Below are positions 1-11,867 of a stretch of DNA of 64,000 bases, piece after piece. Both the position numbers and the translations under genes were made by a program. Position 1 is the first letter of the stretch. Each line of letters opens with the position of its first letter. Below the pieces are notes generated by a model that was not told the DNA's origin, ran no database searches, and saw only the letters and a list, made by a program, of their open reading frames with translations. This DNA comes from Cylicocyclus nassatus (Eukaryota > Nematoda > Chromadorea > Rhabditida > Strongylidae), in contig CATQJL010000316.1 in NCBI GenBank assembly GCA_958299035.1, positions 91,596,443 through 91,660,442 on the forward strand, written 5' to 3'.

Positions 1-10
1 TCCTACATAC

Positions 11-793
11 CTGTATCCACTGGAGATCCAAATACCGGTAGAACGACTATTACAGATGAGCCAATAACGAATATAATCGCTAACCATAGAGGGACCTTAA
101 CTGAGCTATTATAGTATACACTTATAGCTGTAATATACAGATGGCTAAACCGTACAACTAAATTCTCATCCACTGGATGCTTTCTACTATGTTATAGATG
201 TAGTTGAATTAAAGATTTTTTTTATTAAGATAGTATCAAATATTTCTCTTGAAAAGGTAAGGTACGGAGAGCGATGTAAGAAGCCGTATCATACGCCACC
301 ACATTCATATTCTATTTCAGCGACGAGAAAGAATCACAGTATACCTTAGTTGAAGGCGCAAATAAGGTGGTTATGCAACCCCACGTGTACGACAAGTGAA
401 AAAGGCTAATTCGCATATAATGCACCTCTGTTCTGTCCAGACCACATTTCAAGTGCTCAGTTTGATAATTACGAAAGTCCATTCCTAACATACCTTCACT
501 GTCCGTTCTGCGTACGGATACTTACAACGGAGCCTTAATAATGCTATAACTACAACGGTAATTGCAAGCCAAGCCGTCACTTGGCTTGCGTTTATAAGAA
601 CGTAAAGATTACTGGATATGAACAGATATCCGATAGACACGAGACACTGTAAGATGATAGGTTGAATGAAGTCATCAATTTCCAAACTTGATTTACCGTA
701 AAGATAACGGCTGGTATTGGCGTGCGTAGCCTTTTGTTTATCATGGTCAGCACTACCGGCATCTGACCTTCGCGAGCTCCAACGTAAAACAAT
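11..793 (-). CDS. Gene A exons 9-11: SLC7-type amino-acid transporter, C-terminal half
   Basis: Three minus-strand exons: 793..697 (97 nt), 646..494 (153 nt) and 95..11 (85 nt). They encode the TM8-TM11 region of a heteromeric amino-acid transporter light chain. Exon 9 reads [12 protein letters not shown]...PAVIFT, the family's loop and start of TM9. Exon 10 covers TM9-TM10 and ends AERTVK. Exon 11 encodes a hydrophobic helix ending SPVDT. Donors are GTAAAT, GTATGT and GTATGT; acceptors of exons 9 and 10 are TTGCAG and TTACAG. The exon 11 acceptor (TTAAG) is weak but its length and phase match genes B and C. The last two exons lie left of the window. This part exists once in gene orientation, so it belongs to the real gene whichever exon 4-8 copy is used. 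Confidence 0.82.
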
Positions 794-1345
794 CTGCAAC
801 AAGGTCATGAAGACTTTTTAGCCGTCTTCCATCAATCTGATAGTAAAAATCTGAATATTGCCCTATGAAGGCTTTGCAACTCCGTGCATTGGTGGTAACT
901 CATTTAGCAAGAATTCAATTACTTGAATTGGGTGAGACAAATGGCCATATTGATTTTGAAAACCTGGCAGATCGCTGGTTTCTTCGCGGAAGGATTGTAT
1001 GGTAATTTTTTTTTGATTATTGTTACAAGACAGTACCATCTTCTATAGAAGATAGTTTTTCACAGTTCCTTAATACTCTTCAAAAAAATAAAGGCTGTCG
1101 ACAACGATGCTCAAATTCTTAGTTCTCTTGAAGCGACAATACACCCATCATAGATAAAAAAGCAACAGATCACACTGAAGAAGAGGAAGCCTTGGGGATT
1201 GCAGAGATAGACATGCAGTAAGCTGCTTAAAGGCAGCATTCCAGGCAAATCTGGACACGGGGATAACATGTGGAAAATGTTTTTTGGGGTCCTCACTAAC
1301 AAGACGCTGTAAGAAGCTGTCTAAACGGCAGCTCACAATCAGATA

Positions 1346-1479
1346 TAAGCTCCTGCAAGACGAAGGCGGTCGGTCCGATGTGCAACGCGGTTGCGACACG
1401 GCTGTGTCACAGCAGCGTCACAGCCGCGTCACAGCCACGTCGCACATTGAACAGACCGCCTTCGTCTTGCAGGAGCCTA
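1346..1479. mobile_element. Short TA-flanked MITE with TIR containing GACGAAGGCGGTC
   Basis: A 134-bp element flanked by TA on both sides. The ends read TAAGCTCCTGCAAGACGAAG... and the reverse complement of ...GTCTTGCAGGAGCCTA, an inverted repeat of about 28 bp. The middle is a GC-rich run of GTGACGCGGCTGTG-like units. It carries no ORF. Another copy is at 10360-10493 and a relative with a different centre is at 17147-17370. Confidence 0.7.
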
Positions 1480-2039
1480 TAGTGCAATCCCGACAGAGAT
1501 ATTTGTCTCCACCAGACTTCGCTACCATATTTCATGGACGACTTGCATCGGGTTGCTTGCGGACCCACTGCCCCTGTGAGAGCTTGGCGCGGTTATCTAT
1601 ATATATAAAACTCAAACACTGTACCTTTGTTTGTTAGGATTAGGATGTTTGTGTCTTATAGACCTCCTTTGTATGTGAACCAAAGAGGCTGAAATTCTTT
1701 TCCCTATAAACAAGCCACGGCGCAGAAGATAGGCTACTTTTCGCGACGATTCACTGTGTCCTTCTATCGATTTATTGATTTGTTTACTAACACCTAGGAG
1801 AATGAAAGCACATCATTCATTTCTCCAAGTAGTAAGGAGCGGTAAAGATCATTTGCATTTTGTGGTGAGGAGGATGAGGTGTCATGAAGCGAGGCAGTCA
1901 AGAAGGAAGACAATTAGTGTTAGTGCGGGTACCACGACTGCTGAAATACAAACCAGGAGCAGAAGCAGGAAGGAAGAAGGAAAGGGTTACAAGAATCAGT
2001 AATGAAGAAAAAGGGACGAATTATGAGTTACGAAACTCT

Positions 2040-2254
2040 TCGATAACTATGATAGGCCGGTCTTACCATTCCCCGGGCTGGGCCGGGGATGTCGGCTAGT
2101 ATACTATACGGTACGGTACTATATATACCCGAATATGAGAGGGTCCCGCGCAGACTTCTTGCAGAATAGCACCTTCGTGCACGCGAAAGGGTGCACATCT
2201 GTTGCAGACGACCGCGGGGGCCGCCCCATTTCGGCGACATATAGTCCTCTACCC
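2040..2254. mobile_element. Partial copy of the GGGTAGAGGACTATATG MITE family
   Basis: One terminus (reverse complement of GGGTAGAGGACTATATGTCG, ending at 2254) matches the complete 388-bp element at 26075-26462. The opposite end is degenerate. It lies in the gene A intron between exons 8 and 9. The same fragment recurs inverted from 9504 and in gene orientation ending at 11619. Confidence 0.45.
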
Positions 2255-2505
2255 GTTCGCATTCGCGTTCGCTAAATAATTTCATAGTTTATGCGTACGC
2301 TTCTTTAATGGTAGTGAGCCAAGAGTTGGCAATGAGAGAAATTAAACGTTCTGAACGTCCTGAATGCGGCACTCGAAAACTGTCCATAGCAAACAGCACA
2401 GCAAAGCAAGATTTCTCTTCTCAGTTCAACTTTCTGATTCTAGCATGACGTTTTTCACATTTTTACAGAAGAGCGCTTGGGGTAGTAAGTGCTAAGGTGG
2501 CTTAC

Positions 2506-5500
2506 CTTGAACTAGTCATAATAATACCATTTGCAGCACCGACGGTTGAGGCAGCTACACATAACGGCATTATGAACGAAAAATAGCCGTACACCTTGTC
2601 AGCATAGAGCTGCAAACGCTGAGCTTTGTCTTTTGCGGTAACTTAGTCTGACAATGAGCTCCCTCGAACTGTTAGTTCAGACTTCAGATTTGCAACGACT
2701 TCGATTTACGCTGATTTGCAACTCACCACAGCAACTGCAGGGCTGATAAGCATCTCTTCAGGTGAGATTACGACATACAAAGCGACATTGAAGAGGGTAT
2801 AAACAGCAGTACAGATTATACATGAGTACATAACAGCAAGTGGTAGGTTTCTGCAAATTTGTTTGTAAGAAGTTCCCACGTTAATCCGATTCGATCCTCG
2901 CGCCACGCTTGAAGCCAATATCTTGATCTGTGCTTTTGGCTTTGTCTAAAGGGAAACTGATACCCAACATTTTTTCGGGCAGGTGTCGAGCATGGTGCAT
3001 TACTGAGTTTGCAGCCGTCCCTGTCTCCTACATTCGGGTGCTTTCAGATATGAAAATCACACCGTATAGGTGCAAGTTACAGTCCGTTCAGCTTCAATGG
3101 CTTGAATCAAGCAATAATGAACAACCGCAACGGGAAGGTGTTGCGTGCGACAAAACATTCGCGTGGTTCATTTTTGATTTGAAGGAAAGCATCCAAGTTC
3201 TCGGCATTACGTCTAGTTACTGTCAACGTCGGTTCACTCACAGCTCGACATCGCGATAGCCGATCTTCTCATAAGACGTAGAGTAGACATCGCATGTATT
3301 CGGGAGACCAAATGGAAAGGTGAAAAAGCGCGTGACATCGGAGATGGCTACAAGCTTCACAAAGGAACGACGGACAACAGGAACGGTGTCGGCATAGTCG
3401 TCTCTGAAGCACTAAGAGATAAGATTACCAGTGTAGATAGAATGAGTGACCGCCTCATGAGCATAAGATTGGATACCAAGAGAAAAGCGCTTTGAGTAGT
3501 AACGGCCTACGCACCGCAAGTGGGATGTGAAGAGGTGAAGAAGGAAGAATTCTGGCAGCTGCTTGATGACTACGTCAGTTCAATACCAGAAGAAGAGATG
3601 TTACTGATCGGTGCGGATCTTAATGTGCATGTCGGAGAACAACGAAGTGGTCTACAGAAGTGCCATGGAAATCACGGTTACGGATTACGTAACGACGAAG
3701 GAGAACGTATCCTGGAGTTCGCTACAGCCCACGACCTAGCTTTGGTGAATACGTACTTCATCAAGAAGACCAACCACCTCGTCACGTATACAAGTGGAGA
3801 CCAACCACAAATCGCAGATAGACTTCTGGAGCGTGCGATACAACGAGCTCAAATATGTAAAAGATAGCAAAGTTATCCCAGGTGATCAACCACTGATACT
3901 GCATCTCAATACCCAGGAGAAGAAGGGCGATGACCGAACAAGAAGTACATATCAAAGGTGAAAGCTTGAAGATAACGCCCAAACCAGAACGTCAATGGAA
4001 ATGCCCTGCCGATACTGCAAAGTGATCCAACCACTTCCGGATGCTTCTTAAAGACGACATCCATTAAATAGCTGGCGGCCTGCTAGGCCGCACGAAGCCC
4101 GGAAGACGGAAGCTTGAGAAGGAAACATGGTGGTGGAATGACGAAGTGCAGATCGTGGTCAAGAACAAGAAGTCGGCATACAGAACATGGCAGAAGACAA
4201 GATCAGAAGATGCTCATCAGAGCTACCTGGAAGCGAAACGAGAAGCCAAGAGAAGTGTCAGAGAGGCAAAAAAAAAGCATACGTAGCCGAGTTGTACAGG
4301 AAGTACGCACTCGCGAAGGCGAACGAGACGTCTTCGGATCGCCAGAAGAAGAGCAAACGCTACAAAAGACATCGAACATTTCTGCAACATCAAGGATGCA
4401 CACGGACGAATGCTGAGGAAGCCACAGGAGATAAATGAAAGATGGAAAGCTTACTTCGCAGAGATGGCGTCCGCTAACTCCGAATATGAGTCCACCATAA
4501 CAGCCGATCCTGTGAATGGACCAGTATCAGCGATCACAGAAGTTGAAGTCCGTAGCGCCATAATGAAGATGAAGAACGGCAAAGCAGCAGGTCCAGACGA
4601 CATTCCCAGCGACTTCTGGAAGAAGTGTGGACAAGCTGGAATCTCGTGGCTTACAAGACTTTTGAACCAGATGATAGAATCCGGGAATATGCCAGACGAG
4701 TGATACAGAAGCACGACAGTACCAATATGGAAGAACAAAGGCGACATAGCCGATTGCTCCACATACATACAGACCAATTCGACTCACGTGCCATACGTTG
4801 AAGATCTTCGAAAGAATACTGAAAATGCGGCTTCGAAGTATCATACAATTGACCCCCCCCCACCAATTCGTAAAGGGATGCAATACAAACGATGCCATCC
4901 ACACAATCAGAATAATGATGGAAAGAAGCATGGAAAAGCAGTGTGAGCTTCATGCGGCATTTCTCGATCTGGAGAAAGCGTTCGATAGAGTACTACATCA
5001 CCGAATATGGTGGGCACTACGGAAGCACGAGGTACCAGAAGAATACGTTCGCTGGATCAGAATGATATACAAAGGAGCCCCAGCCACGTACGAACGGCAG
5101 CGGGACGCTCAGACGACTTCCAGATAAACGCCGGCGTGCATAAACGTTCCGTACTGTCGCCACTACTCTTCATCACAGTCGTGGACACGATATTAAGAGA
5201 CTTCATACGCCCGCTCCCATGGTCCGTCATGTACGCAGACGATGTGATCCTGATGGCGAGAAGCAGGAAAGAATTGGAGGTTGACGTGCAGACGTGGAAA
5301 ACGCAACTCGAGCTACATGGTCTGAAGATCAGTACCGCGAAGACAGAATACATGGAGCTGGGACCTCAAACGCCAGGAACGATTAAGCTCGCAGACACGG
5401 CAATCAAGAAGACCACGTCGTTCAAATACTTGGGAAGTTGCACATCAGCAGATGGTTCACTCCACGACGAGATAAACGGCCGAATAAACGCAGCTTGGAT

Positions 5501-7776
5501 GAAATGGAGGAGCCTTACAGGAATTCTGTGCGACAAACGGATGCCACTGAAGCTGAAGTCACAGATGTATCGCACTGTAATCCGTCCAACCGCGTTGTAT
5601 GGAGGCGAATGCTGGCCAAGCACACGCAACGACGAGAGGAAGCTTGGTGTGATGGAAACACGTATGCTGCGATGGACGATGGGCGTAACGATGCTCGACC
5701 ACGTCACGAACGATACAATACGATCCACCATGGAAGTAGCTCCGATAGTCAAGAAGCTGCAAGAAAGACGAATGCGATGGTACGGGCACGTCAGCAGACC
5801 AGAAGAACAACACATCACAAGGTTAGCAATGACAGTGGAGGTTCCCGAGAAAAGACCACGAGGAAGACCAAAGCTAAGATGGACCGATCGAGTGAAAGCA
5901 GACTTGAGAGAACTTGAGTTAGATGAAAGACAAGTCATAGATCGACAAGAATGGAAGAGACTGACAAGAGCGGCAGACCCCGTGTAGGGACAGATGCAAG
6001 GATAAAAAATTTTTTTTTTGGTTTGAAGGGGATTATACTCGTTGTAGTAGGACAAGAAAAAAGAGCTGATTAGGAGATAAACCTTTTTCAACCCTGTGTG
6101 ACTTGGTAGATGTACTGCAGGCCAAAATCACATGTTTGGCCGATGTTCGACCCATAAAAATCATTTGGCCCGCTCGGTGCGAATATGCGTTGTTTTGCGA
6201 GGAAGCATGATTTGCTGAGGTTACATTAGGTATACGTAGGCAGACCAAAAACTCAGATCTGCTCAAAACTTAGTCTAAAGCGATTCATTGACACGCTGAT
6301 TATTACTGTGCTACTGGTAAGTGCAGGAAAACTTGTGAAAGTGCACTCTAGCAACAAAGCTGATCTGAGAACAAACCTTTTTGGGTTGATGAGCTCTTCG
6401 GTAATAAAGTTCAAGTAGGTCCAACCCTGATAAGCGAATAGACCTGAATAGAAACCCACTGATGCTTGGTGAAAACTTCGGAAATTGCTTTCAAAGATGT
6501 TCTCAAATGATTCTCTGTACTGTGGACCACCTGAAATAGATCCATGCTCATAGATTATTTTACTACTGGCTATGCTCAAAAGAGCCTTCAACGAACCAAA
6601 TATCATCAGTACTGCGCTGGTGAAGATAACTAAAACGAGTGCAATGACTTTTGCATAAGTGAGCCAGTCTTGAACTGTTGTCGCTAGTCTTACTGACCAA
6701 CAATTAACAGCACCCAAAATAACTGTAACAACAATTAATGCATTCAAACGGTAAGCAGTCAGACATTTCTTGATGAGGTGGTGACCCATAACCCTCAAGT
6801 TTGATCTCCGTTTCAAACCATTCTGGATGTTTCAATTCCGAGCAGTGGTAAGCAAAAATATTAGAATCCCTTTTAGTCCTAGTGGAGAATCGGCGTGTTT
6901 GTCGCTCCCCATGAAGGCTGCGTCCAGACATGCAATTCTGCCAGCACTCTTGTTGGTAAGGGACAAATTACTCTGGACGCAGTTCAAAGGCAGTGTCTAT
7001 CAGATTTGGGTATACCGATTTTCAGGGATTTTATCAGGGAACTCTTTACTATGCCAATGCTCAAGTCCCATTTGATAAGTCTTCTCCTATGCCGAGAAAA
7101 TTGGGCTCAAAGTGGGGCGCGAGGAGCATTTTGCCGCGCGCGGAGACTTCTCGGTTCTTCTGGTTCGTTTCAATTTATCTTTTCAGGCGACACCAGACTT
7201 CTTGACGTTTCGACCTTGTGGCCAATGCTAAGGTAGAGCGAGAGAACTCGTGCGCTCTGCTCCCACAAGGGCTTCGGAAAACGGATTGCTGAGATTTTGA
7301 AATGAGTTCGTATGGGGTCACGCAAGCTCGAGGGCTTGCAATTTGCAAAAAGCTGAGGCCTGCAATTCGCAAAAAACCAGTGATGCAAATTTGGTGAGAC
7401 ACTGCTTTTGAGGAGCGAATGGCTGATGCGTTTAAATAGTGAGATGTCGGCGGTGTTGAGCACAAGTGACGACGAGTGGCTTCTGGCTGCACCAGCCAAA
7501 CGCTTTCTTTAAAGTGATCATCGACGAACCCTCCAACATGCTTTAATGAGTTTTCAAATAGCTATTTTTATCACTTTTGCAGTTCTAAAACTGCTTTGCA
7601 TGGACACGATGTCTCAAGCTGTAAAAAGTAAACGTCAACCTGTCTAAGCGAATGTGGTACCTATCATCAGTCCTGCTATAAGCTCCGTGCTGTAAGGTGG
7701 TGGCTCGCATGTGGAGTAAAATGGACGCATGATATATAAGGCAAACGATATTGCAACAATAGTAACCGCACAAGGT
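2506..7776 (-). CDS. Gene A exons 4-8, copy 1 (left copy)
   Basis: Exons 7776..7661 (116 nt), 6722..6597 (126), 6530..6377 (154), 2850..2727 (124) and 2609..2506 (104), all with GT donors and AG acceptors. They encode TM3-end to TM8 of the SLC7 transporter. Visible motifs are the heavy-chain disulphide cysteine loop (RPFYSTCEPPP), INCWSV-like VNCWSV, and the TM6 substrate-site segment GLFAYQGWTYLNFITEE followed by INPKR. The block totals 624 nt, exactly 208 codons. It is about 98% similar to 11868-17128 and is probably the other allele. An antisense RTE retrotransposon fills the 3.5-kb intron between exons 6 and 7. Confidence 0.75.
3250..5998 (+). mobile_element. RTE-clade non-LTR retrotransposon, degenerate (copy 1)
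   Basis: Encodes in order an AP-type endonuclease (RETKWKGEKARDIGDGYKL, AYAPQVGCE, LLIGADLNVHVGE) and a reverse transcriptase (MKMKNGKAAGPDDIPSDFW; active-site block MYADDVILMA near 5229). The RTE-typical C-terminus follows (MRWYGHVSR...RPRGRPKLRW). The reading frame is broken by a stop after RKAL near 3494 and by several frameshifts, so it is dead. It lies antisense in gene A intron 6. The 3' end is ...GATGCAAGGATAAAAAA. The C-terminal 326 codons (5007-5987) remain open. Confidence 0.85.
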
Positions 7777-7978
7777 CTGCAAAGTAAAATATTAGTGGTA
7801 TTTCAATCTTCACAATTATAGAGCCGAGTGCTGGTATATGTTAGTTAGGTTTATTGAAAGGTCTGTGTGAATCGATCAGCGACAAACTTTGCACACATGT
7901 GTTGTCAATGCTCGTTCACCTGCAGGCTTTTTTTATGGCAAAATTCTACTCCTCATATTATTTATCGACTATCCTGCG

Positions 7979-8254
7979 TTACAACAGAAACTGACGAGAG
8001 TCGAGAAGCAGATAAGCTAAGCTTTCAAAGTTGTGCACCAATTTAGCACTTCGATGAGCCAATCGAACCCACGGTGAGGCCTGGCTTGCCAGTTCGTGTT
8101 TTATATCAAGATGATCAAAAGGTTCTGCCAGTGAAGGTGGAGCTGTTTTGTTTACCTTGTCTGTATCTTCATCAGTGGCTGTCCTTAACCTAATTTTGGT
8201 CATGTATACTGACAGCCTTGAACTAGTAATTGAATGAAATGAATTCTCTTCCAT
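7979..8254 (-). CDS. Unrecognised 91-codon ORF (copy 1)
   Basis: An open frame of 91 codons in gene A intron 3, starting MEENSFHSITSSRLSVYMTK. It has a charged N-terminal half and an Arg/Leu-rich end (SPWVRLAHRSAKLVHNFESL). The same ORF is kept at 17557-17832 with only two amino-acid changes, as expected of two alleles. It could be the start of a retroelement gag-like protein. I see no conserved domain and cannot assign a function. Confidence 0.25.
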   Translation of the reverse strand: MEENSFHSITSSRLSVYMTKIRLRTATDEDTDKVNKTAPPSLAEPFDHLDIKHELASQASPWVRLAHRSAKLVHNFESLAYLLLDSRQFLL

Positions 8255-8576
8255 AAATTATCTTCCTCAAGAAGCGCGTCGGCTGCGTTTCAAAACCGGT
8301 GGAGATTTTAATTTTTAAGCGCTGAAATCAATGAGCTAGCTGTCTTTGAAGAAAGTGTAGGTACCGAAGCAAGTAATAGTCGGATGTCGCTTCATCCGAC
8401 AAATACGAAGGGCGAGCAGGGATTCTGACCCAAGATTCTGCAAATTCTGCGGGTCTATACTCTATGAAAATGCACATTTCCGCAGCTCTTAACGCAACGG
8501 ATTACTGTCTCTTCAGAATACTACTCTCCATACGACTGGTTTTATAAGCCAAATAGCGTATTTGATAGCTGGCGTC

Positions 8577-8602
8577 AGTACTCTGCGTTGATACCACTGC
8601 TT
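8577..8602 (-). other. Residual amplification adapter (SMART-type primer) at contig end
   Basis: The 26 nt directly before the N gap, read on the minus strand, begin AAGCAGTGGTATCAACGCAG and end AGTACT. From memory this is the template-switch/low-input amplification adapter. Homology to the right-hand copy stops exactly where this sequence starts (GGCGTC at 8571-8576 against 18130). It is laboratory sequence, not worm DNA. Confidence 0.93.
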
Positions 8603-9102
8603 NNNNNNNNNNNNNNNNNNNNNNNNNNNNNNNNNNNNNNNNNNNNNNNNNNNNNNNNNNNNNNNNNNNNNNNNNNNNNNNNNNNNNNNNNNNNNNNNNN
8701 NNNNNNNNNNNNNNNNNNNNNNNNNNNNNNNNNNNNNNNNNNNNNNNNNNNNNNNNNNNNNNNNNNNNNNNNNNNNNNNNNNNNNNNNNNNNNNNNNNNN
8801 NNNNNNNNNNNNNNNNNNNNNNNNNNNNNNNNNNNNNNNNNNNNNNNNNNNNNNNNNNNNNNNNNNNNNNNNNNNNNNNNNNNNNNNNNNNNNNNNNNNN
8901 NNNNNNNNNNNNNNNNNNNNNNNNNNNNNNNNNNNNNNNNNNNNNNNNNNNNNNNNNNNNNNNNNNNNNNNNNNNNNNNNNNNNNNNNNNNNNNNNNNNN
9001 NNNNNNNNNNNNNNNNNNNNNNNNNNNNNNNNNNNNNNNNNNNNNNNNNNNNNNNNNNNNNNNNNNNNNNNNNNNNNNNNNNNNNNNNNNNNNNNNNNNN
9101 NN
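8603..9102. other. Assembly gap of 500 N
   Basis: Exactly 500 unresolved bases joining two contigs, so the true distance is unknown. Apparent ORFs through it are meaningless. Confidence 0.99.
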
Positions 9103-10140
9103 TAGCTCATTGTCAGACTTTACCGCAAAAGACAAAGCTCAGCGTTTGCAGCTCTATGCTGATAAGGTGTACGGCTATTTTTCGTTCATAATGCCGTTAT
9201 GTGTAGCTGCCTCAACCGTCGGTGCTGCAAATGGTATTATTATGACTAGTTCAAGGTAAGCCACCTTAGCACTTACTACCCCAAGCGCTCTTCTGTAAAA
9301 ATGTGAAAAACGTCATGCTAGAATCAGAAAGTTGAACTGAGAAGAGAAATCTTGCTTTGCTGTGCTGTTTGCTATGGACAATTTAGTGCCGCATTCAGAA
9401 CGTTCAGAACGTTTAATTTCTCTCATTGCCAACTCTTGGCTCATTACCATTAAAGAAGCGTACGCATAAACTATGAAATTATTTAGCGAACGCGAACGCG
9501 AACGGGTAGAGGACTATATGTCGCCGAAATGGGGCGGCCCCCGCGGTCGTCTGCAACAAATGTGCACCCTTTCGCGTGCACGAAGGTGCCATTCTGCAAG
9601 AAGTCTGCGCGGGACCCTCCCACATTCGGGTATATATAGTACCGTACCGTATAGTATACTAGCCGACATCCCCGGCCCAGCCCGGGGAATGGTAAGACCG
9701 GCCTATCATAGTTATCGAAGAGTTTCGTAACTCACAATTCGTCCCTTTTTCTTCATCACTGATTCTTGTAACCCCTTCCTTCTTCCTTCCTGCTTCTGCT
9801 CCTGGTTTGTATTTCAGCAGTCGTGGTACCCGCACTAACACTAATTGTCTTCCTTCTTGACTGCCTCGCTTCATGACACCTCATCCTCCTCACCACAAAA
9901 TGCAAATGATCTTTACCGCTCCTTGCTACTTGGAGAAATGAATGATGTGCTTTCATTCTCCTAGGTGTTAGTAAACAAATCAATAAGTCGACAGAAGGAC
10001 ACAGTGAATCGTCGCGAAAAGTAGCCTATCTTCTGCGCCGTGGCTTGTTTATAAGGGAAAGAATTTCAGCCTCTTTGGTTCACATACAAAGGAGGCCTAT
10101 AAGACACAAACATCCTAACAAACAAAGGTACAGTGTTTGA

Positions 10141-10144
<4 letters not shown>

Positions 10145-10230
<86 letters not shown>

Positions 10231-10240
10231 TAGATAGATA
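10145..10240. repeat. (TA)n microsatellite with GATA tail
   Basis: About 42 TA units followed by GATAGATAGATA. At the matching site in the other copy (about 1596-1607) only a few TA units are present, so length differs greatly between copies. Confidence 0.95.
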
Positions 10241-10359
10241 TAGATAACCGCGCCAAGCTCTCCTGGGGCAGTGGGTCCTCAAGCAACCCGATGCAAGTCG
10301 TCCATGAAATATGGTAGCGAAGTCTGGTGGAGACAAATATCTCTGTCGGGATTGCACTA

Positions 10360-10493
10360 TAGGCTCCTGCACGACGAAGGCGGTCGGTTCAATGTGCGAC
10401 GTGGCTGTGACGCGGCTGTGACGCTGCTGTGACACAGCCGCGTCGCAACCGCGTTGCACATCGGACCGACCGCCTTCGTCTTGCAGGAGCTTA
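10360..10493. mobile_element. TA-flanked GACGAAGGCGGTC MITE, inverted copy
   Basis: Reverse-complement counterpart of 1346-1479 with the same 134-bp length, TA flanks and inverted ends. It belongs to the inverted segment 9103-11345. Confidence 0.7.
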
Positions 10494-11867
10494 TATCTGA
10501 TTGTGAGCTGCCGTTTAGACAGCTTCTTACAGCGTCTTGTTAGTGAGGACCCCAAAAAAACATTTTCCACATGTTATCCCCGTGTCCAGATTTGCCTGAA
10601 ATGCTGCCTTCAAGCAGCTTACTGCATGTCTATCTCTGCATTCCCCAAGGCTTCCTCTTCTTCAATGTGATCTGCTGCTTTTTTATCTATGATGGGTGTA
10701 TTGTCGCTTCAAGAGGACTAAGAATTTGAGCATCGTTGTCGACAGCCTTTATTTTTTTGAAGAGTATTAAGGAACTGTGAAAAACTATCTTCTATAGAAG
10801 ATGGTACTGTCTTGTAACAATAATAAAAAAAATTACCATACAATCTTTCCGCGAAGAAACCAGCGATCTGCCAGGTTTTCAAAATCAATATGGCCATTTG
10901 TCTCACCCAATTCAAGTAATTGAATTCTTGCTAAATGAGTTACCACCAATGCACGGAGTTGCAAAGCCTTCATAGGGCAATATTCAGATTTTTACTATCA
11001 GATTGATGGAAGACGGCTAAAAAGTCTTCATGACCTTATTGCAGATTGTTTTACGTTGGAGCTCGCGAAGGTCAGATGCCGGTAGTGCTGACCATGATAA
11101 ACAAAAGGCTACGCACGCCAATACCAGCCGTTATCTTTACGGTAAATCAAGTTTGGAAATTGATGGCTTCATTCAACCTATCATCTTACAGTGTCTCGTG
11201 TCTATCGGATATCTGTTCATATCCAGTAATCTTTACGTTCTTATAAACGCAAGCCAAGTGACGGCTTGGCTTGCAATTACCGTTGTAGTTATAGCATTAT
11301 TAAGGCTCCGTTGTAAGTATCCGTACGCAGAACGGACAGTGAAGGAAGGGGTTACAAGAATCAGTGATGAAGAAAAAGGGACGAATTGTGAGTTACGAAA
11401 CTCTTCGATAACTATGATAGGCCGGTCTTACCATTCCCCGGGCTGGGCCGGGGATGTCGGCTAGTATACTATACGGTACGGTACTATATATACCCGAATG
11501 TGGGAGGGTCCCGCGCAGACTTCTTGCAGAATGGCACCTTCGTGCACGCGAAAGGGTGCACATTTGTTGCAGACGACCGCGGGGGCCGCCCCATTTCGGC
11601 GACATATAGTCCTCTACCCGTTCGCGTTCGCGTTCGCTAAATAATTTCATAGTTTATGCGTACGCTTCTTTAATGGTAATGAGCCAAGAGTTGGCAATGA
11701 GAGAAATTAAACGTTCTGAACGTTCTGAATGCGGCACTAAATTGTCCATAGCAAACAGCACAGCAAAGCAAGATTTCTCTTCTCAGTTCAACTTTCTGAT
11801 TCTAGCATGACGTTTTTCACATTTTTACAGAAGAGCGCTTGGGGTAGTAAGTGCTAAGGTGGCTTAC

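Larger units (their letters stand above)
9152..11344 (+). pseudogene. Inverted fragment of gene A, exons 8-10
   Basis: Plus-strand copy of exons 9152..9255 (104 nt), 11045..11141 (97 nt) and 11192..11344 (153 nt), with the original splice sites and TM8-TM10 reading frame. The final donor (GTATGT in gene A at 493-488) is lost. Right after GTGAAGG the sequence turns round into the direct copy (AAGGGGTTACAAGAATC). It is therefore an incomplete inverted fragment. Where I compared them (sites around 9103-9776 against 11346-12020) it matches the neighbouring direct copy, while the left copy differs. A fold-back artefact is the likeliest origin. Confidence 0.8.

Noticed and set aside
5366..6091. 241-codon minus ORF opposite the RTE
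   Set aside because: Antisense shadow of the RT C-terminal ORF; the plus frame has the RTE motifs.
8502..9259. Three ORFs of 186-223 codons across the gap
   Set aside because: They consist almost wholly of unknown residues from the 500 N; only the flanks (adapter and exon 8) are real.
10080..10570. ORFs with long alternating Ile/Tyr runs
   Set aside because: Translation of the (TA)n microsatellite and MITE arms, not a protein.
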